A stretch of 54,675 nt of DNA, from positions 1-54,675 of the forward strand of contig VGCG01000004.1 in NCBI GenBank assembly GCA_016870175.1. Direction: 5' to 3'. The notes beneath the pieces were generated by a model. It had not been told where the DNA came from. It saw only the letters and a list, made by a program, of their open reading frames with translations, and made no database searches. Shown piece after piece: positions 1 through 11,646 of the stretch. Position 1 is the first letter of the stretch; each line of letters begins with the position of its first letter. The DNA comes from Alphaproteobacteria bacterium. GTDB lineage: Bacteria > Pseudomonadota > Alphaproteobacteria > Pelagibacterales > Pelagibacteraceae. A program made the translations under genes and the position numbers.

Positions 1-686
1 TTTTGGTTTCAAATGCATTATCACCTGCGGAAGTTCAAAGAGTAAACGTGTATCCAGAGAGAAAAAAACTCGACGTAATCCTTACAGAAGAAAATTTAAG
101 TAAAGCAATTGGACGAAGGGGTCAAAATGTGAGACTTGCAACAAAGTTATTAAATTATGAAATAAATATAATGACAGACGCTGAAGACTCTGAAAGAAGA
201 CAATTAGAGTTCAAAGAAAAAACTGAAAATTTTGTTAAAAATTTAGAATTAGATGAAACACTTGGTCAGTTATTAGTTGCAGAAGGTTTTTCATCAATTG
301 ATGAAATCAAAGATAGTACAGTGGCGGACTTAATCAAAATTGAGGGCATTGAAGAGGATACTGCAAATGCGTTAATTGAAAGAGCTAAAGAATTTTATGA
401 AAAAGATCAAGAGGATATATCACAACGTATTAAAGATTTAGGTCTTGAAGATGCTTTAATTAATTTAAAAGGATTAACTCCTGGTATGTTAGTAACTTTG
501 GGAGAACAAAAAATTTTGAAGTTAGAGGATTTTGCTGATCTTGCATCGGATGAATTAACAGGAGGATACGATATTGTTAAAGGTGAAAGAGTTAAAATTC
601 ACGGATATTTCGAGGATTTTGCCTTATCAAAAGCTGAAGCAGACGGATTAATTATGTCTGCTAGAGATATAGTTTATAAAGATTGA
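1..686 (+). CDS. nusA: Transcription termination/antitermination factor NusA, C-terminal part (5' end outside window)
   Basis: NusA binds RNA polymerase and nascent RNA and modulates pausing, termination and antitermination. The frame is already open at the left edge (first whole codon at position 3), so about 227 C-terminal residues of an expected 500 or so are visible. They show the end of the KH2 RNA-binding region (IGRRGQNVRLA, near residues 37-47 of the visible part), followed by a helix-hairpin-helix-rich C-terminus (LLVAEGF, LIKIEGIEEDTANALIERA) typical of the proteobacterial NusA acidic repeats. It lies 10 bp upstream of infB, the conserved nusA-infB order, so the two are probably cotranscribed. 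TTG at position 3 is not a real start. The identification is secure. Confidence 0.95.
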   Translation, partial: LVSNALSPAEVQRVNVYPERKKLDVILTEENLSKAIGRRGQNVRLATKLLNYEINIMTDAEDSERRQLEFKEKTENFVKNLELDETLGQLLVAEGFSSIDEIKDSTVADLIKIEGIEEDTANALIERAKEFYEKDQEDISQRIKDLGLEDALINLKGLTPGMLVTLGEQKILKLEDFADLASDELTGGYDIVKGERVKIHGYFEDFALSKAEADGLIMSARDIVYKD

Positions 687-696
687 GCGATGATTT

Positions 697-2916
697 ATGG
701 AAAACAAAAAAACAAAATTAACAATTTCTGGCATAGCCAAGAAATCAATTCAAAATATTGAAATTGTAAAAACTCAGGGAAAAAACTCTGTAATAATAGA
801 AAAACAACCAAATAAATTTCCAAGTCGAGGTGGATCTTTTAAACCATCTGGAGCTAAATCAACTTCTTCATCTTTTACAAGCAAAGAAATATTAATTAAA
901 CCAATATTAAATCCAAAAGATCCCATTAATTCCAATGATTTCGAAAGACGTAAACTAGCAGAGCAAAGAGCAACAAAGAGATTGAAAGGCGAAAGTGAAG
1001 AGAAAGAAAAAAAATTTAAAATAGGGATAAAAAAAAGAGAATTAAAATTAACTGTCTCTAGAGCATTAAGTGATGAAATTGAGGCAAAAGAGAGAAGTTT
1101 GGCATCTGTAAGAAGAGCAAGATTAAAAGAAAGTAAAAATCTAACAAAAAATGAGATAAAAGAAAATTTAAAACCAGTTAAAAGAGATATAAATATTCCT
1201 GAAACAATTACAGTAAGAGAACTTGCTAACAGAATGGCAGAACAATCAAGCAATGTAATTAAATATTTGTTTGGTATGGGTGTTACTGTAACAATAAATC
1301 AAAATTTAGCAGCTGATACTGCAGAATTTTTGGTTAAGGAGTTTGGACATAATCCAATTAGAGATGAAAAAGCCGAAGAAATCATTCAAAAAATAAAAAA
1401 TTCAAGAACAGAAAATTTAAAAAATAGACCGCCGATTGTTACAGTTATGGGCCACGTTGATCATGGAAAAACTTCGGTGCTTGATGTTCTGAGAAGCACA
1501 AATGTAGTATCAGGAGAGTTTGGTGGAATAACCCAGCACATTGGTGCTTATCAAATTGAAAGTCAATCAAATAAAATAACATTTATAGATACTCCAGGTC
1601 ATGCCGCTTTTACAGAAATGAGAGCGAGGGGATCCAAATTAACAGATATTGTTGTTTTAGTAGTTGCAGCAGATGATGGTGTAAAACCCCAAACAGTAGA
1701 GTCTATTAAACATGCAAAAGCAGCAAATGTACCAATTGTTGTAGCAATTAATAAATGTGATCTCCCAGACGCTAATCCAAAGAAAATTAAAAATCAATTA
1801 CTTGAGTATGAATTGATAGCAGAAGAATTGTCAGGAGAAACCTTGATGGTTGAAATTTCAGCTAAAACAAAAATGAATTTAGATAAACTAGTTGAGTCGA
1901 TAATCCTTCAGGCTGAAATTTTAGATTTAAAAACTAATTTTGAATCAAAGGCTAATGGTGTAGTTTTAGAGTCCAAAATTGATGTTGGTCGAGGACCAGT
2001 AGTCACAATTATTGTAACATCAGGAACTCTGAAAAAAGGTGATTTTTTTGTTAGCGGTTTAAGGTGGGGTAAAGTTAGAGCAATAATTAACGATAAAGGC
2101 GAAAATATTAATGAAGCACTTCCATCAACTCCAGTAGAAGTCCTGGGAATTAATGGTGCTGCAAAAGCAGGAGATGATTTTATTGTTTTAAATGACGAAA
2201 AAGAAGCAAAAAATTTAAGTGACAATAGAGCTCAGGAGACTAAGCAAGGATCGAGTCCTCTAACATTTGTTACTCAAGAGTCGGCGTTTTCGAATAAATC
2301 GATAACAGAATTGAACTTGATAATTAAATCAGATGTTCACGGATCATCGGAGGCAATCAAGAGCGCAATTGGCCAAATCAAACACGATGAAGTAAAACCA
2401 AAAATTATCCTATCAGATATTGGAATGATAACTGAAACAGACGTAACTTTGGCAAAAGCTTCTAATGCCGTTTTAATAGCTTTTAACGTAAAACCAAGTA
2501 AAGAAGCAAAAAAACTTGCAGAAATTGAAAAAATAAAAATATCTTATTATAACATTATTTATGAAGTTTTAGATTATGTTAAAAAAAGAATGTCAGGATT
2601 GTTAACACCTGATGTTCAAGAAAAAATTATTGGTACAGCACAGATTTTAGAAATATTTAAAGTTTCAGGTGCTGGTAAAGTTGCTGGGCTAAAAATTAAT
2701 GAAGGAGAGATAGCAAGTAATTCCAATGTTAGAATTATTCGAGATGGAGTTATTATATTTACAGGTAAAGTTGGAACTTTATTTCGAGAAAAAAACCAAG
2801 TAAAACAAGTCATCAATGGCCAAGAATGTGGAATTACCGTTAAAGATTATATGGATTTTCAAAAAAACGACACAATAGAGGCGTTTAATGTAGTCTCAAC
2901 AGAAAGAACAATTTAA
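697..2916 (+). CDS. infB: Translation initiation factor IF-2
   Basis: IF-2 is the GTPase that brings initiator fMet-tRNA to the 30S subunit and promotes 70S joining. The protein has 739 residues, shorter than the roughly 890 of E. coli, because the charged, low-complexity N-terminal region (about residues 1-160) is reduced. An IF-2N-like segment ([21 protein letters not shown]) precedes the GTPase domain. G1 is GHVDHGKT at residues 252-259, followed by DTPGHAAF (G3) and NKCD (G4). The C-terminal part carries the domain III/IV repeats ([20 protein letters not shown]) that bind fMet-tRNA. The stop TAA shares its last base with the ATG of rbfA (TAATG), indicating translational coupling. A short basic linker region is common in streamlined genomes. 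Confidence 0.98.
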   Translation: MENKKTKLTISGIAKKSIQNIEIVKTQGKNSVIIEKQPNKFPSRGGSFKPSGAKSTSSSFTSKEILIKPILNPKDPINSNDFERRKLAEQRATKRLKGESEEKEKKFKIGIKKRELKLTVSRALSDEIEAKERSLASVRRARLKESKNLTKNEIKENLKPVKRDINIPETITVRELANRMAEQSSNVIKYLFGMGVTVTINQNLAADTAEFLVKEFGHNPIRDEKAEEIIQKIKNSRTENLKNRPPIVTVMGHVDHGKTSVLDVLRSTNVVSGEFGGITQHIGAYQIESQSNKITFIDTPGHAAFTEMRARGSKLTDIVVLVVAADDGVKPQTVESIKHAKAANVPIVVAINKCDLPDANPKKIKNQLLEYELIAEELSGETLMVEISAKTKMNLDKLVESIILQAEILDLKTNFESKANGVVLESKIDVGRGPVVTIIVTSGTLKKGDFFVSGLRWGKVRAIINDKGENINEALPSTPVEVLGINGAAKAGDDFIVLNDEKEAKNLSDNRAQETKQGSSPLTFVTQESAFSNKSITELNLIIKSDVHGSSEAIKSAIGQIKHDEVKPKIILSDIGMITETDVTLAKASNAVLIAFNVKPSKEAKKLAEIEKIKISYYNIIYEVLDYVKKRMSGLLTPDVQEKIIGTAQILEIFKVSGAGKVAGLKINEGEIASNSNVRIIRDGVIIFTGKVGTLFREKNQVKQVINGQECGITVKDYMDFQKNDTIEAFNVVSTERTI

Positions 2917-3284
2917 TGTCAGATAGAATAGGAAAACCAATGACCCAAAGACAGCTTAGAGTTGGGGAGCTGATTAAGCAGTCTTTAAGTATGATATTTA
3001 TTAGAAATGAAGCTAAAGTTCCTAATTTAGAAACGAATACAATTACTGTTACTGAGGTTAAAATGAGCCAAGATTTGAAAATTGCCAATGCATATGTTTT
3101 ACCTCTAGGTGGAAAGGACGCCGATCAAGTAATTAAAACTTTAAAAGAATATTCATTTATAATTAGAAAGATTTTATCAAAAAAAGTAATTGTTAAATTT
3201 TTACCAAAACTTTTATTTAGAAAAGACGAGTCTTTTGAATATGCAGAAAAAATAGAAAACTTAATAAAACAAACACATAAATAG
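2916..3284 (+). CDS. rbfA: 30S ribosome-binding factor RbfA
   Basis: RbfA is a single KH-like-domain protein that binds the 16S rRNA helix 1 region and assists late 30S maturation and cold adaptation. The 122 residues match the family length. The family pattern is visible: RVGELIKQSLSMIF near the N-terminus, then VTEVKMSQDLKIANAYVLPLG and the helix with KFLPKLLFRKDESFEYAEKIENLI. It overlaps infB by one base and ends 12 bp before rpsO. In most bacteria truB sits between rbfA and rpsO; it is absent here. Confidence 0.93.
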   Translation: MSDRIGKPMTQRQLRVGELIKQSLSMIFIRNEAKVPNLETNTITVTEVKMSQDLKIANAYVLPLGGKDADQVIKTLKEYSFIIRKILSKKVIVKFLPKLLFRKDESFEYAEKIENLIKQTHK

Positions 3285-3296
3285 GAAAAACCGGGT

Positions 3297-3545
3297 ATGA
3301 ATAAAAAGATACAAGAAATAGCAATGCACGATAAAGATACTGGGTCTTCAGAGATTCAAATTGCTTTATTAACAGAAAAAATTGAAACTCTTTCAAAGCA
3401 CATTAAACAATTTAAAAAAGATAAGCATTCTTCAATTGGTTTATTAAGAGCGGTAAATAGAAGAAAGAAATTGTTAGAATACTTAAAAAATAACAAGATA
3501 GACTCTTACAAAAATATAATAACAAAGTTGGATCTGAGAAAATAG
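3297..3545 (+). CDS. rpsO: 30S ribosomal protein S15
   Basis: S15 binds the 16S rRNA central domain and contacts 23S rRNA in an intersubunit bridge. The 82 residues are slightly fewer than the usual 88-89. Recognisable family motifs are DTGSSEIQIALLTEKIETLSKHIKQFKKD and SSIGLLRAVNRRKKLLEYL, the latter being the rRNA-binding helix pair. The gene is followed 21 bp later by pnp, the conserved rpsO-pnp pair. In E. coli this message is autoregulated by a pseudoknot; I did not find a clear equivalent in the 12 bp before this gene. Confidence 0.96.
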   Translation: MNKKIQEIAMHDKDTGSSEIQIALLTEKIETLSKHIKQFKKDKHSSIGLLRAVNRRKKLLEYLKNNKIDSYKNIITKLDLRK

Positions 3546-3566
3546 ATAGAACGAAATGGAAATTAA

Positions 3567-5639
3567 ATGTATAAAATATATAAAAAGGAAATAGAAGTAG
3601 CAGGAAGAAAAATAAGTATAGAAACAGGTAAAATAGCAAGACAAGCGGACGGAGCAATAATCGCTACATCAGGTGAAACAATCATTCTAGCAACCGTTGT
3701 TGGGGCAAAAAAAATTAATCCAGATGTAGATTATTTTCCATTATCAGTGAATTACCAAGAAAAATATTATGCAGGAGGTAAAATTCCAGGAGGATACTTT
3801 AAAAGAGAGGCAAGGCCCACCGAGAGCGAAACATTAATTTCGAGATTAATTGACAGGCCAATCCGCCCTTTATTTCCTGATCAATTCAAAAATGAAGTTC
3901 AGTTATTGCCAACAGTAATTTCTTACGACAAAGAACATCAGCCAGACATTTTGGCAATTATAGCCTCATCTGCAGCATTAGCAATTTCAGGTTTACCTTT
4001 TATGGGTCCTGTTGGTGCTTCAAGAGTTGGTTTTGTTGATGGTAAATACTTGTTAAATCCCTCTAAATCTCAACTAGAAAAATCTAGTCTAGACCTAGTT
4101 GTAGCAGGCACTAAAGATGCTGTTCTTATGGTTGAGTCTGAAGCAAATGGCTTAACAGAACAAGAAATGCTAAATGCAGTCAAATTTGGTCACAAAGGGT
4201 TCGTTCCAGTAATTGAAATGATTGAGGAGCTTGCCAAGGAGTGTAAAAAACCTAGTTGGATAGTTGAAAAGAAAGATTTATCAGAAGTTAAAAAAATACT
4301 AGAAGATGAGTTCAAAGAGGATCTAACCAAAGCTTTTGCAACAAGAAATAAACAAGACAGATCAAATCAAATTTCAGAAGTTTCAAATAAAGCACAAAAA
4401 CTTTTTGAAAATAATCAAAATTATTCTGCCCTAGATATTAATTATGAATTAAAAAATCTTGAAAAATCAATTGTTAGAACTGATATCATCAAAAATAAAA
4501 ATAGAATTGATGGGAGAGGCTTATCAGATATAAGACCTATTTCTTGTGAGGTTGGAATTTTGCCAAGAACACACGGTTCAGCATTATTCACAAGAGGAGA
4601 AACACAAGCAATTGTAGTTGTCACTCTAGGAACGACTGACGACGAACAAAGAATAGAAAATTTAGATGGCTTACAAAGAGAGCGATTTATGCTTCACTAT
4701 AATTTTCCACCTTTTTCAGTTGGTGAAACTGGAAGAATAGGAACTGGAAGAAGAGAAATCGGCCATGGTAAATTAGCTTGGAGAGCAATAAATTCCTCTC
4801 TTCCTTCTAAAGAATTATTTCCATATACTTTTAGAATAGTATCTGAGATTACCGAGTCCAATGGCTCGTCTTCAATGGCAACCGTTTGTGGTAGTTCACT
4901 TGCATTAATGGATGCGGGCGTTCCAATAAAAGAGCCAGTTGCAGGCATTGCAATGGGATTAATTAAAGAAGGGGATGAATTTAGAGTTTTGTCAGATATT
5001 TTGGGTGACGAAGATCATTTAGGTGATATGGATTTTAAAGTTGCTGGCACTAAAAATGGTATTACTTCACTTCAAATGGATATAAAAATTACTGGTATTA
5101 CATTTGAAATTATGGAGCAAGCGTTAAACCAAGCTAAAGAAGGAAGAATTCATATTTTGGCTGAAATGAATAAAGTTATTTCATCTCCAAGAGCTAATGT
5201 TGGTCAACATACCCCAAAAATGGAACAAATTAATGTTGATAAAAAGGATATTGCAGCCGTAATTGGTAAAGGTGGTGCAACAATTAGAGAAATTGTTGAA
5301 AAATCAGGTGCTAAAGTTGATATCAATGACGAAGGTATAGTGACAGTTGCTGCACCAGATGAAGAGTCTAGAAATGTAGCCATGCAAATGATTAAAGATA
5401 TCACGGCAAAAGCTGAAATGAATAAAATCTATAATGGAAAAGTGATGAAAATTGTGGAATTTGGTGCATTTGTAAATTTTTTGGGAAAACAAGATGGATT
5501 GGTACATATTTCAGAACTTTCTGAAAAAAGAGTTGCTAGAGTTTCGGATATTATTAAAGAAGGTGATGAGGTAAAAGTCAAAGTGATTGGATTTGATAGA
5601 GGTAAAGTTAAGCTTTCCATAAAACAAGCATTAGCTTAA
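3567..5639 (+). CDS. pnp: Polyribonucleotide nucleotidyltransferase (PNPase)
   Basis: PNPase is a phosphorolytic 3'-5' exoribonuclease, usually a trimer and often part of the RNA degradosome. The 690-residue protein has the full family layout. The first RNase PH domain contains [27 protein letters not shown], then comes a helical linker. The second RNase PH domain has the catalytic region [16 protein letters not shown] near residues 480-495 with conserved Asp residues. A KH domain ([14 protein letters not shown], about residue 560) and an S1 domain ([29 protein letters not shown]) close the protein. The last gene of the nusA operon, it is convergent with fabI across a 100-bp gap that holds an A/T-only inverted repeat. 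Confidence 0.98.
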   Translation: MYKIYKKEIEVAGRKISIETGKIARQADGAIIATSGETIILATVVGAKKINPDVDYFPLSVNYQEKYYAGGKIPGGYFKREARPTESETLISRLIDRPIRPLFPDQFKNEVQLLPTVISYDKEHQPDILAIIASSAALAISGLPFMGPVGASRVGFVDGKYLLNPSKSQLEKSSLDLVVAGTKDAVLMVESEANGLTEQEMLNAVKFGHKGFVPVIEMIEELAKECKKPSWIVEKKDLSEVKKILEDEFKEDLTKAFATRNKQDRSNQISEVSNKAQKLFENNQNYSALDINYELKNLEKSIVRTDIIKNKNRIDGRGLSDIRPISCEVGILPRTHGSALFTRGETQAIVVVTLGTTDDEQRIENLDGLQRERFMLHYNFPPFSVGETGRIGTGRREIGHGKLAWRAINSSLPSKELFPYTFRIVSEITESNGSSSMATVCGSSLALMDAGVPIKEPVAGIAMGLIKEGDEFRVLSDILGDEDHLGDMDFKVAGTKNGITSLQMDIKITGITFEIMEQALNQAKEGRIHILAEMNKVISSPRANVGQHTPKMEQINVDKKDIAAVIGKGGATIREIVEKSGAKVDINDEGIVTVAAPDEESRNVAMQMIKDITAKAEMNKIYNGKVMKIVEFGAFVNFLGKQDGLVHISELSEKRVARVSDIIKEGDEVKVKVIGFDRGKVKLSIKQALA

Positions 5640-5690
5640 GTAAAATAACAGCAATTTAATTGTTACTTATTGATAGTAGAGTGGCTTGCT

Positions 5691-5732
5691 TTAAATAATT
5701 TATATTCAATATTAATAAAATAAATTATTTAA
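5691..5732. terminator. A/T-only inverted repeat between convergent pnp and fabI, possible bidirectional terminator
   Basis: Perfect 13-bp arms TTAAATAATTTAT (5691-5703) and ATAAATTATTTAA (5720-5732) enclose a 16-nt loop. The arms contain no G or C, so the hairpin would be weak, but it lies exactly where both the pnp and the fabI transcripts should end. Inverted repeats are expected by chance in such A/T-rich DNA, hence the modest confidence. Confidence 0.35.
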
Positions 5733-5739
5733 TTTTCAG

Positions 5740-6531
5740 TTATTTTTGTACTATATTTTTTGGATCTGGCATACCAACCTTATTATAGCCAGCATCTACG
5801 TAGTGAATTTCACCAGTAACGCCTCCAGCAAGGTTACTTAACAAATATAAAGCTGAGTTTCCAATATCATTAATATCAACATTTTTTTTTAAAAAAGAAT
5901 GATCCTCATTCCATTTGTATAAAAATTTTGCATCTCCAATAGCAGAAGCTGCTAACGTCTTAATGGGTCCGGCGCTAATTGCATTTACCCTCAAATTTTT
6001 TTTACCTAAATCTCTTGCAAGATATTTAACACTTGCCTCAAGAGCTGCTTTACAGACTCCCATAACATTATAATTTGGAATAGTTCTGATAGACTCATAA
6101 CTTAAGGTTAATAAACTGCCATTAGTTTTCATTATTTTTGATGCTTCTTTTGCAACTTCAGTAAACGAGAAGCACGAGATTAACATACTTTTTAAAAAGT
6201 TTTCTCTAGTTGTATTAAGGTATTCACCAGATAATTCTGATTTATCTGAAAAGGCTATAGCATGGACCACAAAATCAATTTGATCCCAATGTAATTTGAT
6301 ATTTTCAAAAAGTTTAATAGTTTCATCTTTTTTTTCAACATCGCAACTAAATGTTAGTTTTGAATTTAATTTTTCAGCAAGGGGAATAACTCTTTTTTTT
6401 AATGCATCACCAAGATAAGTAAATGCAAGTTCAGCTCCAGCTTCAAAAAGTTTTTGTGAGATCCCCCAAGCGATAGATCTTTCATTGGCAACTCCCATGA
6501 TTAATCCTTTTTTACCTTTCATTAAACTCAT
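5740..6531 (-). CDS. fabI: Enoyl-[acyl-carrier-protein] reductase (NADH)
   Basis: FabI catalyses the last, NAD(P)H-dependent reduction of the fatty-acid elongation cycle. It is a short-chain dehydrogenase fold with the variant FabI glycine motif GKKGLIMGVANERSIAWGI at residues 6-24 and the catalytic region YNVMGVCKAALEASVKYLARDLG (Tyr and Lys six residues apart, near residue 155). RVNAISAGPIKTLAAS and the NDIGNSALYLLS segment are also typical. The length of 263 residues is normal. It is the last gene of the minus-strand run fabA-fabB-fabI, 2 bp after fabB, so cotranscription is likely. FabI is the target of triclosan-type inhibitors in other bacteria. Confidence 0.97.
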   Translation of the reverse strand: MSLMKGKKGLIMGVANERSIAWGISQKLFEAGAELAFTYLGDALKKRVIPLAEKLNSKLTFSCDVEKKDETIKLFENIKLHWDQIDFVVHAIAFSDKSELSGEYLNTTRENFLKSMLISCFSFTEVAKEASKIMKTNGSLLTLSYESIRTIPNYNVMGVCKAALEASVKYLARDLGKKNLRVNAISAGPIKTLAASAIGDAKFLYKWNEDHSFLKKNVDINDIGNSALYLLSNLAGGVTGEIHYVDAGYNKVGMPDPKNIVQK

Positions 6532-6533
6532 AA

Positions 6534-7745
6534 TTATACTTTTTCAAAAATTAAAGATGCGTTTGTTCCACCAAAACCAAAACTATTAGACATAACAGCA
6601 TTTAAAGCAACGCTTTTTTCCACTTTAGTAATAATTGGATATTTTTTAGCTTCATCATCCATTTCATTAATATTAACCGATGCAGTAATAAAATTATTTT
6701 TCATCATTATTAAACAATAAATAGCTTCGTGTACTGAGGCAGCACCCAAAGGATGACCAGATAAAGATTTTGTTGAGCTAATTTTAGGTATTTGATTTTT
6801 AAAAACTTCTCCAATCGCTTTTAATTCAGTAATATCACCTACTGGTGTGGATGTTCCATGAGTATTGATATAGTCAATTTTGTTTTTTGTAGTAGCTAAA
6901 GCCATTTTCATACATCTTTCGGCACCCTCACCAGATGGAGCAACCATATCGTGTCCGTCAGAAGTCGCTCCATATCCTGTTAATTCAGCGTATATTTTAG
7001 CACCTCTTGCTTTTGCATGTTCATATTCTTCAAGTACCAAAACACCACCACCACCAGCAATTACGAAGCCATCTCGAGTTTTATCATATGCTCTTGAAGC
7101 TTTTTCAGGAGTGCTATTATATTTTGAGGATAATGCTGTCATGGCATCGAACATTGCAGTCATTGCCCAGTGAAGCTCCTCGCTTCCACCTGCAAAAACA
7201 ATATCTTGTTTTTTCATTTGAATCAGTTCCATTGAGTGACCTATACAGTGACCGCTCGTTGCACATGCTGAACTCATGGTATAATTTACACCTTTAATTT
7301 TAAAAGGCACCGCTAGAGTAGCAGAGGAGGTGCTTGCCATAGTTCTTGGAACGATGAAAGGTCCCATAAGTTTCGGAGTTTTAGCTCTAGTTTTATCAAC
7401 TGAGGTAACAACGTTTTCAATTGATGGACCACCTGAACCCATTACAATTCCAGTTTTAAAATTACTCACTTCACTATTCTCTAGACCAGAGTCTTTGATG
7501 GCTTCTTTCATCGCGATATAATTATAGGCAGAGCCAGAACCCATAAATCTAATAGTTTTTCTATCTATGTGATCCTCAAGCTTTATATTTGGTTTTCCAT
7601 GAATGGTACTTTTTAAATTAAGTTCTTTATATTCCTCAGAAAAAGATATGCCTGATTTAGAGTCAATCAATGATTTATAAACTTCTTGTTGATTATTTCC
7701 TAAACAAGAAACAATTCCAATACCTGTAATAACTACTCTTCTCAT
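6534..7745 (-). CDS. fabB: 3-oxoacyl-[acyl-carrier-protein] synthase I
   Basis: FabB condenses malonyl-ACP with acyl-ACP and, together with FabA, extends the cis-unsaturated intermediates needed for unsaturated fatty acids. The thiolase-fold protein of 403 residues has the Cys-His-His triad: [10 protein letters not shown] (the FabB type rather than the FabF ACATGAH type), [12 protein letters not shown] and [17 protein letters not shown]. The start [16 protein letters not shown] is the canonical N-terminus. It lies between fabA (11 bp) and fabI (2 bp), and the FabA pairing supports FabB over FabF. Confidence 0.96.
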   Translation of the reverse strand: MRRVVITGIGIVSCLGNNQQEVYKSLIDSKSGISFSEEYKELNLKSTIHGKPNIKLEDHIDRKTIRFMGSGSAYNYIAMKEAIKDSGLENSEVSNFKTGIVMGSGGPSIENVVTSVDKTRAKTPKLMGPFIVPRTMASTSSATLAVPFKIKGVNYTMSSACATSGHCIGHSMELIQMKKQDIVFAGGSEELHWAMTAMFDAMTALSSKYNSTPEKASRAYDKTRDGFVIAGGGGVLVLEEYEHAKARGAKIYAELTGYGATSDGHDMVAPSGEGAERCMKMALATTKNKIDYINTHGTSTPVGDITELKAIGEVFKNQIPKISSTKSLSGHPLGAASVHEAIYCLIMMKNNFITASVNINEMDDEAKKYPIITKVEKSVALNAVMSNSFGFGGTNASLIFEKV

Positions 7746-7756
7746 TACTTAATTCA

Positions 7757-8257
7757 TTATTTAAACAAACCTACTTTTAAACTATCAGCCGAATATATTT
7801 TTTTATTGTCTGCCATAACAATACCGTTTGCAAGACCTACGGTAGTTCCACCTGGTGAGATTATTTTTTTCATATTAATTTCATATTGAATTTTTTTAAC
7901 ATTTCTTAAAACCTCTCCAATAAATTTCACAGTTCCAACCCCTAAAGCTCTTCCTTTTCCAGGATTTCCAAGCCATCCTAGATAAAATCCGACTAACTGC
8001 CACATCGCATCAAGCCCCAAACAACCGGGCATAACAGGGTCATCTTTAAAGTGACAATTAAAAAACCAAAGATTAGCTTTAATGTCCAATTCTGCTTTTA
8101 CAAATCCTTTGTTAAAAGCTCCATTATTGTCCCTAATTTCAATTATTCTATCAAACATGAGCATAGGTGGAAGGGGTAACTTGGCATTGCCTGGACCAAA
8201 AAGTCCACCATTCCCACAATTTATAAGTTCATCATACGAATATGAGTTTTTTTTCAT
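7757..8257 (-). CDS. fabA: 3-hydroxydecanoyl-[acyl-carrier-protein] dehydratase/isomerase
   Basis: FabA dehydrates beta-hydroxyacyl-ACP and isomerises trans-2-decenoyl-ACP to cis-3-decenoyl-ACP, the branch point of anaerobic unsaturated fatty-acid synthesis. The 166 residues form a single hot-dog domain with the active-site pattern [19 protein letters not shown], in which the His and the Asp of GLDAMWQ are the catalytic pair. [16 protein letters not shown] is also characteristic. First gene of the fabA-fabB-fabI operon, it is divergent from the irr-like gene, an arrangement common in alphaproteobacteria. The shared 82-bp spacer holds an Irr-box-like site. Confidence 0.97.
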   Translation of the reverse strand: MKKNSYSYDELINCGNGGLFGPGNAKLPLPPMLMFDRIIEIRDNNGAFNKGFVKAELDIKANLWFFNCHFKDDPVMPGCLGLDAMWQLVGFYLGWLGNPGKGRALGVGTVKFIGEVLRNVKKIQYEINMKKIISPGGTTVGLANGIVMADNKKIYSADSLKVGLFK

Positions 8258-8310
8258 AAAATTTGAGTAATCTTAATACTTGATTTAAAATAAATAAAAT
8301 ATAGAAATAC

Positions 8311-8327
8311 TTTAGAATCGTTATAAA
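8311..8327. promoter_or_regulatory. Irr-box (ICE)-like site between fabA and irr
   Basis: The sequence TTTAGAATCGTTATAAA differs at one position from the published alphaproteobacterial iron-control element TTTAGAANNNTTCTAAA. It ends 12 bp before the GTG start of the irr-like gene and lies 54 bp upstream of fabA, so it could autoregulate irr and touch fabA. The same 14 fixed bases recur at 8784-8800 before katG. Assignment to Irr is inference from consensus and position. Confidence 0.6.
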
Positions 8328-8339
8328 AAAAGGATAATT

Positions 8340-8744
8340 GTGAATTTTGAGGACAAATTAAGGGCTTCTGGACTGAGGCCTACCAAACAAAGATTAAGAA
8401 TTTGCAAAATATTGTTTGATAGAGATAAAACTTTTCATTTTTTAGTTAAAGATTTGGTCGAGACATTAAATCAAAAATATGACGAAAAAAAAATATCAGT
8501 CGCAACAGTTTATAACACTGTTCATGCATTTAAAAAATCTGGTTATTTAAAACAACTGAATATCGACACAATTCATCATTATTATGATACTAATGTTTCC
8601 CATCATCACCATTTTTTTGATGAGTCTACAAAAGAACTTATCGATCTAAATAATGATCAAGTTGAAAAAATAGAAATAAAAAAAACTTTACCAGGAAAGA
8701 CTATAAGCTCTGTTGAAATTCTTGTAAAAATTGAAAATAAATAA
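8340..8744 (+). CDS. irr: Fur-family regulator, iron response regulator Irr type
   Basis: Irr proteins are Fur-family repressors/activators that sense haem and so iron status. This 134-residue protein has the N-terminal winged helix (LRASGLRPTKQRLRICKILF, then SVATVYNTVHAFKKSGYLKQL as recognition helix) and a histidine run HHHH at residues 88-91. That run corresponds to the haem-binding HHH region of Irr rather than to the classical HHDH metal site of Fur. The N-terminal haem regulatory motif GCPWHD of Bradyrhizobium Irr is absent, as in many Irr proteins. It starts at GTG, with an AAAGGA Shine-Dalgarno 5-6 bp before it. Position next to fabA and the Irr-like boxes support Irr; general Fur/PerR is the alternative. 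Confidence 0.85.
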   Translation: MNFEDKLRASGLRPTKQRLRICKILFDRDKTFHFLVKDLVETLNQKYDEKKISVATVYNTVHAFKKSGYLKQLNIDTIHHYYDTNVSHHHHFFDESTKELIDLNNDQVEKIEIKKTLPGKTISSVEILVKIENK

Positions 8745-8772
8745 TTTTTTATCAATTTTTGGAATTTTACTC

Positions 8773-8800
8773 TTGATTTCTTTTTTAGAATGATTATAAA
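8773..8800 (+). promoter_or_regulatory. Putative katG promoter overlapped by an Irr-box-like site
   Basis: A -35-like TTGATT (8773-8778) and a -10-like TATAAA (8795-8800) are 16 bp apart. TTTAGAATGATTATAAA at 8784-8800 covers the spacer and the -10 element, and differs only in its central triplet from the site before irr (8311-8327). Binding there would be expected to block RNA polymerase. The katG ATG follows 27 bp downstream. Confidence 0.55.
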
Positions 8801-8827
8801 CTAGATATAACAATAAAATTCATTTAA

Positions 8828-11035
<2,208 letters not shown>

Positions 11036-11049
11036 AAAAAAATTAAATC

Positions 11050-11643
11050 ATGACCCAAGTTTCTTTTGATGATTTTTATCAAGTACCAAACCTTTTGTTT
11101 GATATAAAAAGACTAAGGTCTGACCTAGAAATAATATTAAAAAAAAAAAAATTTAACTCTCCAGGCATAACCCATTTTGGTGCCATACCTTTAAATCAAA
11201 TACCTAATGACGAAGAATCCATAAAGGGTCATAATATCAGAGGAAAATATTGGACAATTCCTGATGAAACTGGAAAAGAAGTATCTAGAGATTTTGATAT
11301 AGATGAGTCTAAATATACTCAATTAATACCCGAATTCCATAACACTTATTTTAAAGAAGTATATGATACGATAAGTAAGAGATTTAAACTTGGTAGAGTG
11401 AGATTGTTGCTAAAGGAACCAAGATCTACTCTTAGTTGGCATAAAGATCCAGAGCCCAGATTGCATATCCCAATTATCACCAATTTAGGATGTTCTATGG
11501 TGATCGAAAATATTGCTAAACATCTGCCAGCTGATGGAACTGTGACTATTACTAATACTACTAAATACCATAATTTTTTTAATGGCGGTGAGCAGGATAG
11601 AATACACTTAGTTGCGTGTGTGCTAGAAAATCCGTTTAAATAA
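11050..11643 (+). CDS. Aspartyl/asparaginyl beta-hydroxylase-like 2-oxoglutarate/Fe(II) oxygenase
   Basis: The C-terminal half of this 197-residue protein carries the pattern of the AspH-type 2-oxoglutarate dioxygenases. LSWHKDPEPRLHIPIITNLG contains the HxD iron ligands H131 and D133, YHNFFNGGEQDRIHLV supplies the distal His (H174), and R184, ten residues on, is positioned to bind the 2-oxoglutarate carboxylate. The N-terminal half is not recognised. The natural substrate is unknown; family members hydroxylate protein Asp/Asn or small amino-acid-containing molecules. Spaced 14 bp after katG, it is probably in the same transcript and thus under the same putative Irr-box promoter. No signal peptide is seen. 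Confidence 0.7.
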   Translation: MTQVSFDDFYQVPNLLFDIKRLRSDLEIILKKKKFNSPGITHFGAIPLNQIPNDEESIKGHNIRGKYWTIPDETGKEVSRDFDIDESKYTQLIPEFHNTYFKEVYDTISKRFKLGRVRLLLKEPRSTLSWHKDPEPRLHIPIITNLGCSMVIENIAKHLPADGTVTITNTTKYHNFFNGGEQDRIHLVACVLENPFK

Positions 11644-11646
11644 AAA

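Noticed and set aside
774..1253. Antisense open frame opposite infB
   Set aside because: It mirrors the codon bias of infB, has no recognisable domain and no expression signals. The same applies to the other long antisense frames over pnp, katG, gltD, infC and pheS.
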